Assembly: GCA_018436595.1 (NCBI GenBank)
Contig: JAHDLC010000029.1
Location: forward strand, 1-51,139
Direction of reading: 5' to 3'
Length of the DNA: 51,139 nucleotides
Source: Synergistaceae bacterium
GTDB taxonomy: Bacteria > Synergistota > Synergistia > Synergistales > Aminobacteriaceae
Part shown: positions 40,183 through 48,876 of the stretch, in pieces
How the letters are laid out: every line of letters starts with the position of its first letter
How positions within the stretch are numbered: the first letter of the stretch is position 1
Position numbers and translations under genes: made by a program
The notes under the pieces: model-generated
Told to the model about the DNA's origin: nothing
Databases searched by the model: none
Seen by the model: only the letters and a program-made list of their open reading frames with translations

Positions 40183-41691
40183 CTACAAGCCTGGGTCGTT
40201 TTGCTCCCCGTCCGCCACACCGGGCCAGAGGGAGGGAATGGCCTGCTCGGGAAAATCTTCCAGCTTTTTCCCTGCGGCAGCCCGAAGAAAATTGTCCACC
40301 CACCAGAAAACATCCTGCCGGGCGATGGACTTCCTGAGAAACCGCATCCTTTCCTTTTTTTCCCTGTCATCCATGAAGAAGGCTCTCCTGACCGCCCCTG
40401 CAACGGCGTCCACGTCATAGGGGTTCACCAGGACCGCTCCACGGGCAAGCTGAAGGGCTGCTCCGGCAAACTCGCTGAGAATGAGGACTCCCTTTTCCCG
40501 CCCCTTGCAGGCGCAGTACTCCTTGCAGACAAGGTTCATTCCGTCCTTGAGGGACGTCACGAGGGCCATGTCCGCCGCCCGGTACATGGCCGCGAGTTCT
40601 TCCCTTGACACGGAGCCGTAATGCCAGTTCACCGGAACCCACCGGGTGGTGGAAAACTCTCCGTTGATCCGGCTGATGAGCAGCTCGATTTCCTCCTTGA
40701 GGGCCTGGTACTGCTCCACCGTCTCCCTGCTCGGGACCACGACCTGGTGCAGGGTAATCCGCTCGCGGAGTTCAGGATACAGTTCGAGGCACCTCCGGAA
40801 CCCCCTGAGCTTTTCCGGTATGCCCTTGGAATAGTCCAGCCTGTCGACGCCGAGGATGAACTTTTCCCCGAAGATCTCCTGCCGTATTTCTTTCGCCCTG
40901 GCCACTGCGTGCCTTGTTCCCCCCAGGGAGGAGTAGGCCTGGTAATCAATGCTGATAGGAAGACTCCCCAGGGAGAACGAGCGATCGCCGAGATGAACTT
41001 TCACGATGTGTCCCCGGCCGGAAACCCTGCATTCCGGGTGGAATACCTTCAGGCAGTCGAGGAAATTCTTCCTGTCTCTGCCGGTCTGGAAGCACACGAA
41101 GGAGTACCGGGTCATCTGGTCGAGGATTTCCCTGCGCCTGGGCATCTTCATGAACACATCGACGCTGGGGAAAGGAATGTGGAGAAAAAAGGACGTCCTG
41201 AGGCCCGGCTGCTTCTCCCGGAGCATGGCCCCCAGGGGGATGAGCTGGTAATCGTTCACCCATATAAAATCATCCTCCGAAGCATGCCTCAGGACAACCC
41301 GGGCGAACTTGGCGTTTGAGCGTACATAGCCGTCCCAGTAGCGGGGAGAAAAATCGCAGCGGCTCTGGAGATCGTGAAAAAGGGGCCACAGTACGGAGTT
41401 GGAATATCCGTGGTAGAAGTCATGCACATCGTCCTCCGTGAGAATGACCGGAAGAAAGCGGTACCCGCTCTCCTCCGACACCGGGCCCAGGATATCCCGA
41501 ATATCGGCAAGACGGGCGCCCGAACCCGTTCCGGGCCACCCTGCCCAGAAACCGCCCCTGTTCTTCAGCACAGGGTTCATGGCGCTGACCAGTCCCCCCG
41601 ACGCCGGGCACCCTTTCCACTTCCCCTCCTCACAGGAGAGGGTCACAGGAAGGCGGTTGGACACCACCAGCAGTCTTCCTTTTTGTTTCAA
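40183..41691 (-). CDS. otsA: Trehalose-6-phosphate synthase family glycosyltransferase
   Basis: This 502-residue GT20 enzyme joins an NDP-glucose to glucose-6-phosphate, giving trehalose-6-phosphate. GT20 glucosylglycerol-phosphate synthases are close relatives and cannot be excluded. Motifs: LLVVSNRLPVTLS at the N-terminus, WVNDYQLIPLGAMLR, VDRLDYSKGIPEKLRGF (about 282-298), HYGSVSREELAAMYRAADMA and the nucleotide-sugar site LKDGMNLVCKEY with LSEFAGAA. The start is TTG at 41689-41691 with GGAGG eight nt upstream; TTGA overlaps the otsB stop. The neighbouring phosphatase and TreT-like gene support a trehalose role. It ends the operon. Confidence 0.88.
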   Translation of the reverse strand: MKQKGRLLVVSNRLPVTLSCEEGKWKGCPASGGLVSAMNPVLKNRGGFWAGWPGTGSGARLADIRDILGPVSEESGYRFLPVILTEDDVHDFYHGYSNSVLWPLFHDLQSRCDFSPRYWDGYVRSNAKFARVVLRHASEDDFIWVNDYQLIPLGAMLREKQPGLRTSFFLHIPFPSVDVFMKMPRRREILDQMTRYSFVCFQTGRDRKNFLDCLKVFHPECRVSGRGHIVKVHLGDRSFSLGSLPISIDYQAYSSLGGTRHAVARAKEIRQEIFGEKFILGVDRLDYSKGIPEKLRGFRRCLELYPELRERITLHQVVVPSRETVEQYQALKEEIELLISRINGEFSTTRWVPVNWHYGSVSREELAAMYRAADMALVTSLKDGMNLVCKEYCACKGREKGVLILSEFAGAALQLARGAVLVNPYDVDAVAGAVRRAFFMDDREKKERMRFLRKSIARQDVFWWVDNFLRAAAGKKLEDFPEQAIPSLWPGVADGEQNDPGL

Positions 41692-42488
41692 GGCGTTCCC
41701 CTCCTTCCGGCTGTAAGGGCGCCAAGCCATCTCCGCAGAAATTCCGGCACTTCCTCCGGCAGGATTCTCACACCGGCTGCACTGACCGCCGGAAGAGCGG
41801 ACACGAGAATTCCTGCACCCCGGCCGTCAAGCACCCGGAATGCGTCCTCGTCCGTCACGTCATCCCCGAGGTAGCATACGGGGTCCCTGAAGCTTCGGGC
41901 CGCCAGTATACGTTTCATGGCCTCCCCCTTGGTGCATGAAGGAAGGCGGAACTCAACCCCCTGGTCGAAAGGAAGTCTTTCAAGGCCGGATTGCGAAGCC
42001 CTTTCAAGAAGTACCTCCTCGATCTTCCGGTACTGTTCAAGAACATCGGGCCGTTCTCTCCAGTGCAGGGCGGCGGAAACGGGCTTCCTTTCCACCGCGT
42101 CGGGAGGGAAGGCGCGGAACAGGTCCGGGAGCATAAGAAGGGCCCGCTCCTCCGCGGCCGAAAGGGGTACGGTGACCGTATCACCTCCGGGTGACCGGCG
42201 CTGCCATCCGTGACATCCCCATATTTCCGCCGGCACTCCAAGAAGGGAAGCAGCCTCCGACGCCTCTCTCCCGGTGAGAAGGACAAACTCTCCTCCCGCT
42301 TCCAAAATTCTTTGGAGAAGGTCCTTCGTTTCTTCGGAAGGAACGGCCTCGCTCCTTTCCCTTCGGAAAGGGGCGAGGGTACCGTCGTAATCGCTCACAA
42401 GCAGCGGGCTGACTCCGCCGAAGGAACCGAAGAATCCTTCCAGGTCCGAAAGCCCCAGGCCGGGATGCCCTATATCCACCGCTCCCAC
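41688..42488 (-). CDS. otsB: Trehalose-6-phosphate phosphatase
   Basis: This 266-residue HAD-superfamily phosphatase removes phosphate from trehalose-6-phosphate. HAD motifs are in order: the nucleophile DYDGTLAPF (Asp about 33, 35), FVLLTGREASEA, the Lys in TKGEAMKRIL, and GDDVTDEDAFRVL. A cap domain lies between. The start is GTG at 42486-42488 behind a purine-rich GGAGGAGAAGGAGA site and lies 19 nt inside the glycosyltransferase gene. Overlap with otsA by 4 nt makes the synthase and phosphatase a coupled pair. Confidence 0.92.
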   Translation of the reverse strand: MGAVDIGHPGLGLSDLEGFFGSFGGVSPLLVSDYDGTLAPFRRERSEAVPSEETKDLLQRILEAGGEFVLLTGREASEAASLLGVPAEIWGCHGWQRRSPGGDTVTVPLSAAEERALLMLPDLFRAFPPDAVERKPVSAALHWRERPDVLEQYRKIEEVLLERASQSGLERLPFDQGVEFRLPSCTKGEAMKRILAARSFRDPVCYLGDDVTDEDAFRVLDGRGAGILVSALPAVSAAGVRILPEEVPEFLRRWLGALTAGRRGTP

Positions 42489-43711
42489 TCTCCTTCTCCT
42501 CCGTCCAGGGTCACCAGAAGGGAAAGGTAGTTCCGAAGCTGCCCGGTAATCAGGAAATTCTCAAGAACGTACTGCCTGGCGTTCACGCCCATTCTCTCTC
42601 TTTTCCAGCGGTGGGTCAGGAGGTACCGGATCCTGATGGCGGCACCCTCGGGAGACCGCACGCGAAAACCGTTGAACCGGTTGATGACCTGCAGCCGTAT
42701 GCCCCCGACGTCACCGCCTATGACCGGTTTTCTTTTCCACATGCCCTCGCTCACCGTAAGGCCGAAGCCTTCCCTGGTGGATTTCTGCACAATCACGTCT
42801 GCACCGGACTGGAGGGCATTGATGGCCCGATGGGCATCCGGCGGAAGGACAAGGACGGAAATATCGGGATCCCCTGCGGCCGCCTCGCGGACTGCGGAAA
42901 GGACCTCTCCCGACTCGGGATCATCCGCCGCCCCGCCCCCTGCGAGAACAAGCCGGATATCTGCGTGTTCTCTCGCGATCCGGTAGCTCTCAATGACCCC
43001 AAGAGGGTCCTTGAACCGGTCGAAACGGGAAACCTGGAGGATGACAGGCTTGTCCCTGGGCACTCCAAGCTCCCGGTACGTTTTTTCCACTTCCGCCTTC
43101 GAGAGGGGGATGTTCTTCTCGCTGAGCGGATCAATGCTGGGCGTGATGAGAAACTGCGGATGAGACAGGGGCTGGGCGAAATCGGGCAGTGAGAAGATCG
43201 AGGCGTCATAGCCCTCCACCTGTTTTTTCACGAACCGCCACACCGACCGGTTCGGGGCGCTGACGTCGATATGGCACCGCCAGATCCACTTCCCCTTCCG
43301 TCCGGGCATCATCCCCAGCAGGGCCGCCGGCTGCGGGTCGTGGATGAAAACGTAATCCGCACCTTCCAGGCTCTCCTTCAGCTTTTCGGCGTTTCTTTCA
43401 TTCGTCGCCGTGTAGGAGGCAACCTGTCCCTCGGAAAGTCCTCCCGCCATCCCCTGCAGTGAGTTGTGCAGCGTTTTCGTGCAGGCGAAGAAGGGTTCGT
43501 CTCCCTCGATGACCTCCCAGGAGACGTCAAGGCCGAGCTCCCGGGAGAGGGGGACCATGGAAGAGAGAATTTCCGCCACTCCTCCTCCGGCCCTGGTGGA
43601 GTTTACGTGAACAATCCGCTTTCCCCGGAGACGCTCCGCTATGGCCAGAAGGCTGTCCATGGCATGGAAGCCGATAACTTCGCCGTACTGCTTCAGCATG
43701 TCGGACATCAT
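42470..43711 (-). CDS. treT: TreT-like trehalose synthase (GT4 glycosyltransferase)
   Basis: This 413-residue GT4 protein closely follows the TreT pattern: IVHVNSTRAGGGVAEILSSM (about 33-52), VIEGDEPFFACTKTLHNSLQG, YVFIHDPQPAALLG, RCHIDVSAPN, QVSRFDRFKDPLGVI and the acidic-retaining motif QKSTREGFGLTVSEGMWK. TreT makes trehalose in one reversible step from NDP-glucose and glucose, without a phosphate intermediate. Acceptor specificity is inferred from the family. The ATG at 43709-43711 (MMSDML) has GGAGG six nt upstream and overlaps the preceding gene (ATGA). Together with otsBA it gives this operon two trehalose routes. Confidence 0.85.
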   Translation of the reverse strand: MMSDMLKQYGEVIGFHAMDSLLAIAERLRGKRIVHVNSTRAGGGVAEILSSMVPLSRELGLDVSWEVIEGDEPFFACTKTLHNSLQGMAGGLSEGQVASYTATNERNAEKLKESLEGADYVFIHDPQPAALLGMMPGRKGKWIWRCHIDVSAPNRSVWRFVKKQVEGYDASIFSLPDFAQPLSHPQFLITPSIDPLSEKNIPLSKAEVEKTYRELGVPRDKPVILQVSRFDRFKDPLGVIESYRIAREHADIRLVLAGGGAADDPESGEVLSAVREAAAGDPDISVLVLPPDAHRAINALQSGADVIVQKSTREGFGLTVSEGMWKRKPVIGGDVGGIRLQVINRFNGFRVRSPEGAAIRIRYLLTHRWKRERMGVNARQYVLENFLITGQLRNYLSLLVTLDGGEGEWERWI

Positions 43712-44385
43712 TTCTTCCCTCCCTTCCGGAGTCCCTTTTCGAGAATGGAGACGATCTGTCCCTTCAGTTCACCGAGGGAAAAAAGGTACGAATCCACCCT
43801 GCCGAGGAGCCGCCTCACCTCCGCGGTACCCTCGCCGAACTGTTCAAGCCACAGGGAGAAGTCGTCCTTTCCCTCAGGAGACCGGCGGCGGCCGTCGAGA
43901 AAGTGATGAAAAAAGCTCTGCCGGCTCACCGTTTTGACCGCCACGGGAAAATCCTCCAGGGAGGAGGTAACCTTTCCCGTATCGAACATGAATTTTTTGC
44001 AGGCAATAAAATAGAACTCCCTGTCCGCCTTTTTCCAGCTCAGGAAATCTCCCTGGTCAAGTCGGGCCTCGAGAATGTCCTCAAGGATAGACCGTAGTTC
44101 CCCAAGATCCTTGCACTTCACGGGATTGACGGCGCTGAGGGCTTCAGCGAGTTCCGTGTCCCCGAGGCCTCCGTCGGCCCACGAGGCAAAATCATTGTTG
44201 AACTCCGACTCGGCGATGTGGGGGCGGAGCATTCTGCCCCAGAAATGATAATAGAGGGAACTTTCCGGAATTTCGGGAACGGCGGACCTGAGTTCTCTGA
44301 GCGTCTGTGCTCGAAAGCCCGTGCTCACGGGCAGAAGAGAGCATTCCATAAATCTGAAGGGGCCGTTGGCTCCTGTAGTGTTCAT
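43708..44385 (-). CDS. DUF5752-like protein with internal duplication
   Basis: This 225-residue soluble protein of unknown function resembles the DUF5752 family as I remember it. It consists of two related halves. Half 1 (about 10-110) contains FRFMECSLLPVSTG, SSLYYHFWGRML, NDFASWADGGLG and LGELRSILEDILEARL. Half 2 (about 127-222) contains FYFIACKKFMFDTG, QSFFHHFLDGRR, DDFSLWLEQFG and LGELKGQIVSILEKGL. The shared His pair and D-D/N-F-x-x-W motif could form a site. It is the first gene of the trehalose operon, with a textbook AAGGAGGT ribosome site seven nt before the ATG (44383-44385), and overlaps treT. A regulatory or accessory role in trehalose metabolism is inference. Confidence 0.7.
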   Translation of the reverse strand: MNTTGANGPFRFMECSLLPVSTGFRAQTLRELRSAVPEIPESSLYYHFWGRMLRPHIAESEFNNDFASWADGGLGDTELAEALSAVNPVKCKDLGELRSILEDILEARLDQGDFLSWKKADREFYFIACKKFMFDTGKVTSSLEDFPVAVKTVSRQSFFHHFLDGRRRSPEGKDDFSLWLEQFGEGTAEVRRLLGRVDSYLFSLGELKGQIVSILEKGLRKGGKK

Positions 44386-44456
44386 GGTTTCAACCTCCTT
44401 TGTGCAGTCGATGTATTCATCTCCCTTTCATTATGTAGCCTTATCGGCATTGAATA

Positions 44457-44486
44457 AGTATAACACATAATTTCTTTGTTCTACAA
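44457..44486 (-). promoter_or_regulatory. Predicted promoter of the trehalose operon
   Basis: On the minus strand there is a -10 TATACT (44457-44462, five of six) preceded after 18 bp by TTGTAG (44481-44486, three of six). The leader to the first ATG would be about 65 nt. The weak -35 leaves room for an activator or an alternative sigma factor, as expected for an osmotic-stress operon, but no operator is evident. Confidence 0.5.
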
Positions 44487-44574
44487 ATTAGCATTCCGCT
44501 CCATATATAAGCAGACGGAATTCCAGCAGTCCTGTACTTGAAATGGAGCAACCAGCCGTTTTAACACATCTGCA

Positions 44575-44617
44575 TGCATAGAAGAAGCGGAGGTAAAACC
44601 TCCGCTTCTTCTATGCA
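44575..44617. repeat. Perfect 19-bp inverted repeat, terminator-like, after the racemase gene
   Basis: Bases 44575-44593 are perfectly complementary to 44599-44617, with a 5-nt loop (TAAAA). It lies 40 nt beyond the stop of the enolase-superfamily gene. No T-run follows on either strand, so if it is a terminator or mRNA-stabilising stem it is not the classic kind. The 271-nt gap 44386-44656 otherwise holds only the trehalose-operon promoter. Confidence 0.85.
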
Positions 44618-44656
44618 AATTTGATTTCGTCTTTTGGTGACGGATAATTGAGTTCC

Positions 44657-45769
44657 TCACGCAGAGAAGACTGCCTTTTCAAGGGTATGTTTCTCGACTC
44701 TCTCCATAATGGGAAAAACACCGATGCCTTCTCCCGGAGGAACTCCAATGGTACCGTCTTCCACAATGAATGGAGGGTCAACGATGTCTTCATCCCAGTA
44801 TTTGTCTGAACCTGAAACATCGCCCGGTATTCTGAAATTCGGCAACGAGGCGATCGCTATGTTGTGTGCCCTGCCTATCCCATACTCGTGCATTCCGCCG
44901 CACCACACCGGGATGTTCCGGGAACTGCAAAGATCGTGAATTTTCTTTGCCTCGGCAATTCCGCCCACCCTTCCGAGCTTTATGTTAATAACCCGGCAGC
45001 TCCCGAGGTCAAGAGCCTTACGGGCATCCTCTGCGGAGTGTATACTTTCATCGAGGCAGATCGGAGTCATCAGCTCTCTTTGAAGTACCGCGTGGTCGAT
45101 GATGTCCGTGAAGCCCAGGGGCTGTTCAATCATCATCAGGCCAAGATCATCCAGCTTTTTGAGCATGGGAGTGTCGGAGAGAGTATAGGCGGAATTTGCA
45201 TCTGCCATTATCGGAAGATCCGGGAACTCCCTTCTGACTGCCGCAAGAACATCGTAGTCCTTTCCCGGCCTGATTTTCATTTTGATCCTTTTGTAACCCT
45301 GCTCCAGAAATTTCTCTATCTTACCAAAAAGTGCTCGCACATTTTCCTGAACACCGATACTTACCCCTGAATCAATTCGCTCCCGGGTTCCTCCGAGTAA
45401 AACCGAAAGAGATACCCCCTTCGAGCGGGCTAAAAGATCCCAAACAGCCTGCTCAAGTCCGGCCTTGGCAAAATAATTCCCTCTCACGGATTTGTACCAC
45501 CTGTTGTTCAGCAGATCATCGATTTTTTCGACCGATACACCGGCGACATAGGGCGCGATGAACCTGGAGAGGAAATACCATGCTGTATCGGTGGTTTCGT
45601 TGATATAGTACGGCGTCTGGTTGCAGGTACACTCTCCATATCCCTCGAAACCTCCGCCGGAGACGGTGACAAGTACATGTTCGATGTGCGTTTTCGTTTC
45701 CGTGCTCGTGGTGAAAGGTTCTTTCAAGGGAATGGAGAGATGCCGAAGCTCAATTTTTTCCAGCAGCAT
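44657..45769 (-). CDS. Enolase-superfamily N-acylamino-acid racemase / o-succinylbenzoate synthase-like enzyme
   Basis: This 370-residue enzyme belongs to the MenC/NSAR branch of the muconate-lactonizing subgroup. The two catalytic lysines are visible (KMK at 163-165 and INIKLGRVGG, Lys264), as are the three metal ligands (MADANS Asp190, MIEQPL Glu215, CLDES Asp240). WCGGMHEYGIGRAHNIAIASLP and PGDVSGSDKYW are typical of the N-succinylamino acid racemases. No other menaquinone gene is near, while two amidohydrolases and a dicarboxylate carrier are, so racemisation of N-acyl (perhaps N-succinyl) amino acids is more likely than menaquinone synthesis. I chose the ATG at 45767-45769, ten nt after AAAGGA. 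The GC content is lower than in the housekeeping genes. Confidence 0.8.
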   Translation of the reverse strand: MLLEKIELRHLSIPLKEPFTTSTETKTHIEHVLVTVSGGGFEGYGECTCNQTPYYINETTDTAWYFLSRFIAPYVAGVSVEKIDDLLNNRWYKSVRGNYFAKAGLEQAVWDLLARSKGVSLSVLLGGTRERIDSGVSIGVQENVRALFGKIEKFLEQGYKRIKMKIRPGKDYDVLAAVRREFPDLPIMADANSAYTLSDTPMLKKLDDLGLMMIEQPLGFTDIIDHAVLQRELMTPICLDESIHSAEDARKALDLGSCRVINIKLGRVGGIAEAKKIHDLCSSRNIPVWCGGMHEYGIGRAHNIAIASLPNFRIPGDVSGSDKYWDEDIVDPPFIVEDGTIGVPPGEGIGVFPIMERVEKHTLEKAVFSA

Positions 45770-45956
45770 ACTCGGCACATCCTTTCAAAAATAAAAAGTC
45801 TATGTTGGGTACCGATGTCTCCCTAATGCACCGAAAGAAATGGAATACACTGTCACTCCGGCAAGCTCGGCGAGGAGGAATCGGGTGTCTCGATTAGGAT
45901 ATCTTTTCCGTGCTTTCATTCACTGCAAGGGTAAAACAGAGCTGTTTGAACCGGTC

Positions 45957-45985
45957 GCGGGGCTCTTCACACTCAAGAGCCCCGC
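45957..45985. repeat. Perfect 11-bp GC-rich hairpin after the DcuC-family gene
   Basis: GCGGGGCTCTT (45957-45967) pairs perfectly with AAGAGCCCCGC (45975-45985) around a 7-nt loop, 15 nt after the carrier stop codon. No T-run follows on the minus strand. It probably ends or protects the carrier mRNA. The rest of the 230-nt gap (45770-45999) shows no convincing promoter or gene. Confidence 0.75.
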
Positions 45986-45999
45986 AAATAAGCATAAGC

Positions 46000-47385
46000 C
46001 TAAAAGCCTACGAGAAAATAGTTGGCAGCTACTGTCATCAGTAATCCGCCAGCCATGGGAACCGCCGTTCTCTTGATCACATCAAAGGGAGAGAGGTTTG
46101 CGGCACCTGAAACGGCCACAATTACTGCTGTTATGGGAGAAACGCTTCGTGCGATTCCCGAGGCAAATTGCATGGGAAGGAGCATGGCTACCGCATCGAT
46201 TCCCATTTTCCCGGCAACATCGGGCGCAAGGGCAGCAAACGCAAAGAATGGTGCGTTTCCTGATCCCATTACGATCGCTGTGATTGAAATAATCGCCGTC
46301 ATGACGATAACCATCATTCCTGCACCGAATCCCGAACTCTGCGCACTCGTAATAAGAAAATCGATTGCCCCTATTGACCGAAGCCCTGCAGCGAAGAGTT
46401 CGCCGGCGACTATCAGGGTCAGTACCCTTGCAAATTGGACTCCCATGCCGTCGAAGAATACAAGAACACTCTTCATGACGCTCTTCAAATCCCGCCTGCG
46501 AATGACGAATTCAAAAAGCATGGAGACAAACATCCCGATCAGCATCGCTGTCACGACGTTCATTTTGATGGTATTGATCAAAAAGGAGCTGAAAATGAGG
46601 ATCATTGCCAGAGGAAGAAGCGGCAGAATAATGTAGATGAGCGGCGCGGCCTCCTTCTGTTCGCCGTTTCCTGATGTGAAATTCGAGACATCCTGTTTGA
46701 CTGCCTCGTGCCCCTCCTTCTTGTCGTAATACCGCTGCGTAATATAATGAAGAATCGCAATGGTAATCATAACCGCTATAGCTACCGGAATCTGATTGTC
46801 TACGAAGTATGCCGCAACATCTATCCCGGCGGTTTTTGCGGCCAGATTCGCGTTTCCCGAGGCAGGCCCGAGATCCAGGCATGCTGCCGTTCCTATCATA
46901 GCGGTAGCGGCTAATTTGCTGACACCCAGTCCAACGAGAATCGGATACATTGTCACCATGAGCAGGAGGCCGAGACCGGAAGCACTCGGAATAAAAATAT
47001 TCAGAACCTGACCGACAATATAGCCCAAAGCAAGAACAAGATAGGGCGCATGAAAGACCTGAAGGGGCTTTACGGCCACCCGTACAAGTACGTCACTCGC
47101 TCCTATGTGATCCATGTACTTGGCGAATCCCGCAGTTGCCATAATAATCAGACCGAGCCCTGCTGCCCTGTTTTTGAAAAGATAATGGAGAAGTTCAAAA
47201 ATATCGAACCAGACAAAGCCGGTCGATTTTACGCTCTTCGGAAGAAATTCACCGGTACCCATAAGAACGGCTGTTCCGATAAGAATAATACCTCCGAGCA
47301 TCAGCACGGGCTGCGGCTGATATTTTTTCACGATAAACCAGGCGATGCAAATCGTTATTGCCAGAGCGATAAGAAATCCCGTCAC
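46000..47385 (-). CDS. DcuC-family C4-dicarboxylate carrier
   Basis: This 461-residue inner-membrane protein has about 11-12 membrane segments and closely follows the anaerobic C4-dicarboxylate transporter DcuC: MDHIGASDVLVRVAVKPLQV, SASGLGLLLMVTMYPILVGLG, VMGSGNAPFFAFAALAPDVA, SPITAVIVAVSGAANLSPFD and VIKRTAVPMAGG. DcuC proteins exchange or export succinate and related dicarboxylates. Between the racemase and deacylase-like genes, a relative that imports N-acyl amino acids or exports the released succinate is plausible but unproven. The start is GTG at 47383-47385 behind AAGGAGGT (8-nt spacer). A charged cytoplasmic loop (about 217-247, DKKEGHEAVKQD...) divides two halves. Confidence 0.88.
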   Translation of the reverse strand: MTGFLIALAITICIAWFIVKKYQPQPVLMLGGIILIGTAVLMGTGEFLPKSVKSTGFVWFDIFELLHYLFKNRAAGLGLIIMATAGFAKYMDHIGASDVLVRVAVKPLQVFHAPYLVLALGYIVGQVLNIFIPSASGLGLLLMVTMYPILVGLGVSKLAATAMIGTAACLDLGPASGNANLAAKTAGIDVAAYFVDNQIPVAIAVMITIAILHYITQRYYDKKEGHEAVKQDVSNFTSGNGEQKEAAPLIYIILPLLPLAMILIFSSFLINTIKMNVVTAMLIGMFVSMLFEFVIRRRDLKSVMKSVLVFFDGMGVQFARVLTLIVAGELFAAGLRSIGAIDFLITSAQSSGFGAGMMVIVMTAIISITAIVMGSGNAPFFAFAALAPDVAGKMGIDAVAMLLPMQFASGIARSVSPITAVIVAVSGAANLSPFDVIKRTAVPMAGGLLMTVAANYFLVGF

Positions 47386-47460
47386 AACACTCTACCTCCT
47401 TGAAATAAATGTGCATTCATTCTCTTGTCTCTCTTTTTCCTTGAAAACGGAATAGCCCCG

Positions 47461-48876
47461 CTACCACCTTCCCTTCAAAAACGCACTTTCGCCGAGATCG
47501 GCTACCGAATGCGGCACATGCTCTTTTCGAAGCGTCTGAACGCCTCTTTCACTCGTGATGAGCATTCCGCTCCCTCTATGCACTACGCCTCCGGACATCC
47601 TGATTGTTCCCCCGACAATGGCTGTCTCTACATGGCCGTTCGCCGGGTCAGCTATAATCACATCCCCGTCCGCACCGGGCGAGAGGTGTCCTTTTCCTGA
47701 AAGGCCGAACATGGCGGCAGGATTAAGGGACGTTTTGCGGACAAACTCCGGAAGCGTCAGGTACCCCATGTGAACAAAACGAATGCCGTTGGAAAGGATA
47801 ACGTTTCGGGGAATACCTCCTCCATCGCTGCTGATGGCAGGAATAACAAACCGTCCTGCTTCGTTTTTCGCCACCGCACAGGCCGACAGAGAGACCGGGC
47901 TGTTAACGGGAAATGAACATTTTGAATCGCGGAGGTGGTTCCGCCAATACACGAGACCGTCCTCAGGGGTAAGATACTGCAGTTCCCCTCCGATAAGGGC
48001 GTAGATTTTAGCATAACCATCCTGAATTGCCTTTTCTAGACCTTTTTTGTCCGGGGAATACTTATTCTTTTCAAGACATGTTCTTGTAACATGACTTGCA
48101 GGAAGGTCGTTTTCGTCCAGAGCCGCATCGGTACCGTTGTCGACGGAAAGGTATGATTCCGATAGTATATTTGGTGATTGTTCCAGTTTTTCTAGGGCTC
48201 TTTTAACTTCAGCCAGGGGCGGCTGCACCGTTCCCCGGCAATAGGAGTTTATGTGGGCTACATGGAGAGGAAGTCCTTCGGAAAGTTCCACCGCCTGTTC
48301 GAATCCTTCAATGTTGCTGCCCCTGGTAGTACTGCCGGCATGGATGGCAACGTAGCATTTCTGCCGAGCACATTCCCTTACGATACGAGAGATGGCATCA
48401 GGAGAAACAGGATAGTGCCCTCCGAGAATCTTTACCCCGAACGCCCCCTCGGAAAGTGCCTTTGCAACGGCTTCGGCAACTTCGGACGGGGAAGGATCGG
48501 GCCCTGAAAGGTTCTTTCCAGGGCGGAGGGCCTCAAGAACGAGCGCGTTCATACCGCACCCCTTTTCCCGAATCTCTTTTTTCACTGTCGCCACCGGTCC
48601 GGCAAAGCCGGCAGCCGTCGTGACGCCGGATTTCAGAAGCATGGCAAAGGCCGCGCCCTCAGCGTTCGGCCTCACAAGATGTGCATGAGAATCGACAATC
48701 CCGGGAAGAACCAGTTTTCCCCGTGCATCCAGCACCAGGGCAGCCTCTTCAATACCAATCCCCGGAGCCGATTCCTCGACACATCCATTACGGAGACCTA
48801 TGTCCCGAATTTCAAAGACTGCATTCAGAGGATCCACTACCATGCCGTTTCGTATAAGAATATCAAAATGCTTCAT
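47461..48876 (-). CDS. Amidohydrolase-superfamily enzyme A (D-aminoacylase/hydantoinase-like)
   Basis: This 471-residue cyclic-amidohydrolase-like protein has metal ligands in order: HxH in GIVDSHAHLVRP (His64, His66), a Lys in GAFGVKILGGHYP (Lys149, possibly carboxylated), His179 in IHAGSTTRGSNIEG, His208 in HVAHINSYCRG and Asp near 350 in ISSDGGGIPRN. The C-terminal GKGHLSPGADGDVIIADP is the usual beta-sandwich return. Substrate is unknown; an N-acyl or cyclic amide of an amino acid fits the family and neighbours. It is a tandem paralogue of the next gene upstream (48976-50391). The ATG at 48874-48876 lies 99 nt after that paralogue and 75 nt precede the carrier. Confidence 0.85.
   Translation of the reverse strand: MKHFDILIRNGMVVDPLNAVFEIRDIGLRNGCVEESAPGIGIEEAALVLDARGKLVLPGIVDSHAHLVRPNAEGAAFAMLLKSGVTTAAGFAGPVATVKKEIREKGCGMNALVLEALRPGKNLSGPDPSPSEVAEAVAKALSEGAFGVKILGGHYPVSPDAISRIVRECARQKCYVAIHAGSTTRGSNIEGFEQAVELSEGLPLHVAHINSYCRGTVQPPLAEVKRALEKLEQSPNILSESYLSVDNGTDAALDENDLPASHVTRTCLEKNKYSPDKKGLEKAIQDGYAKIYALIGGELQYLTPEDGLVYWRNHLRDSKCSFPVNSPVSLSACAVAKNEAGRFVIPAISSDGGGIPRNVILSNGIRFVHMGYLTLPEFVRKTSLNPAAMFGLSGKGHLSPGADGDVIIADPANGHVETAIVGGTIRMSGGVVHRGSGMLITSERGVQTLRKEHVPHSVADLGESAFLKGRW

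Noticed and set aside
45840-46076. A 78-codon plus-strand ORF across the carrier 3' region.
   Set aside because: It crosses the terminator-like hairpin, overlaps the DcuC-family gene antisense, has no ribosome site and its composition is not protein-like.
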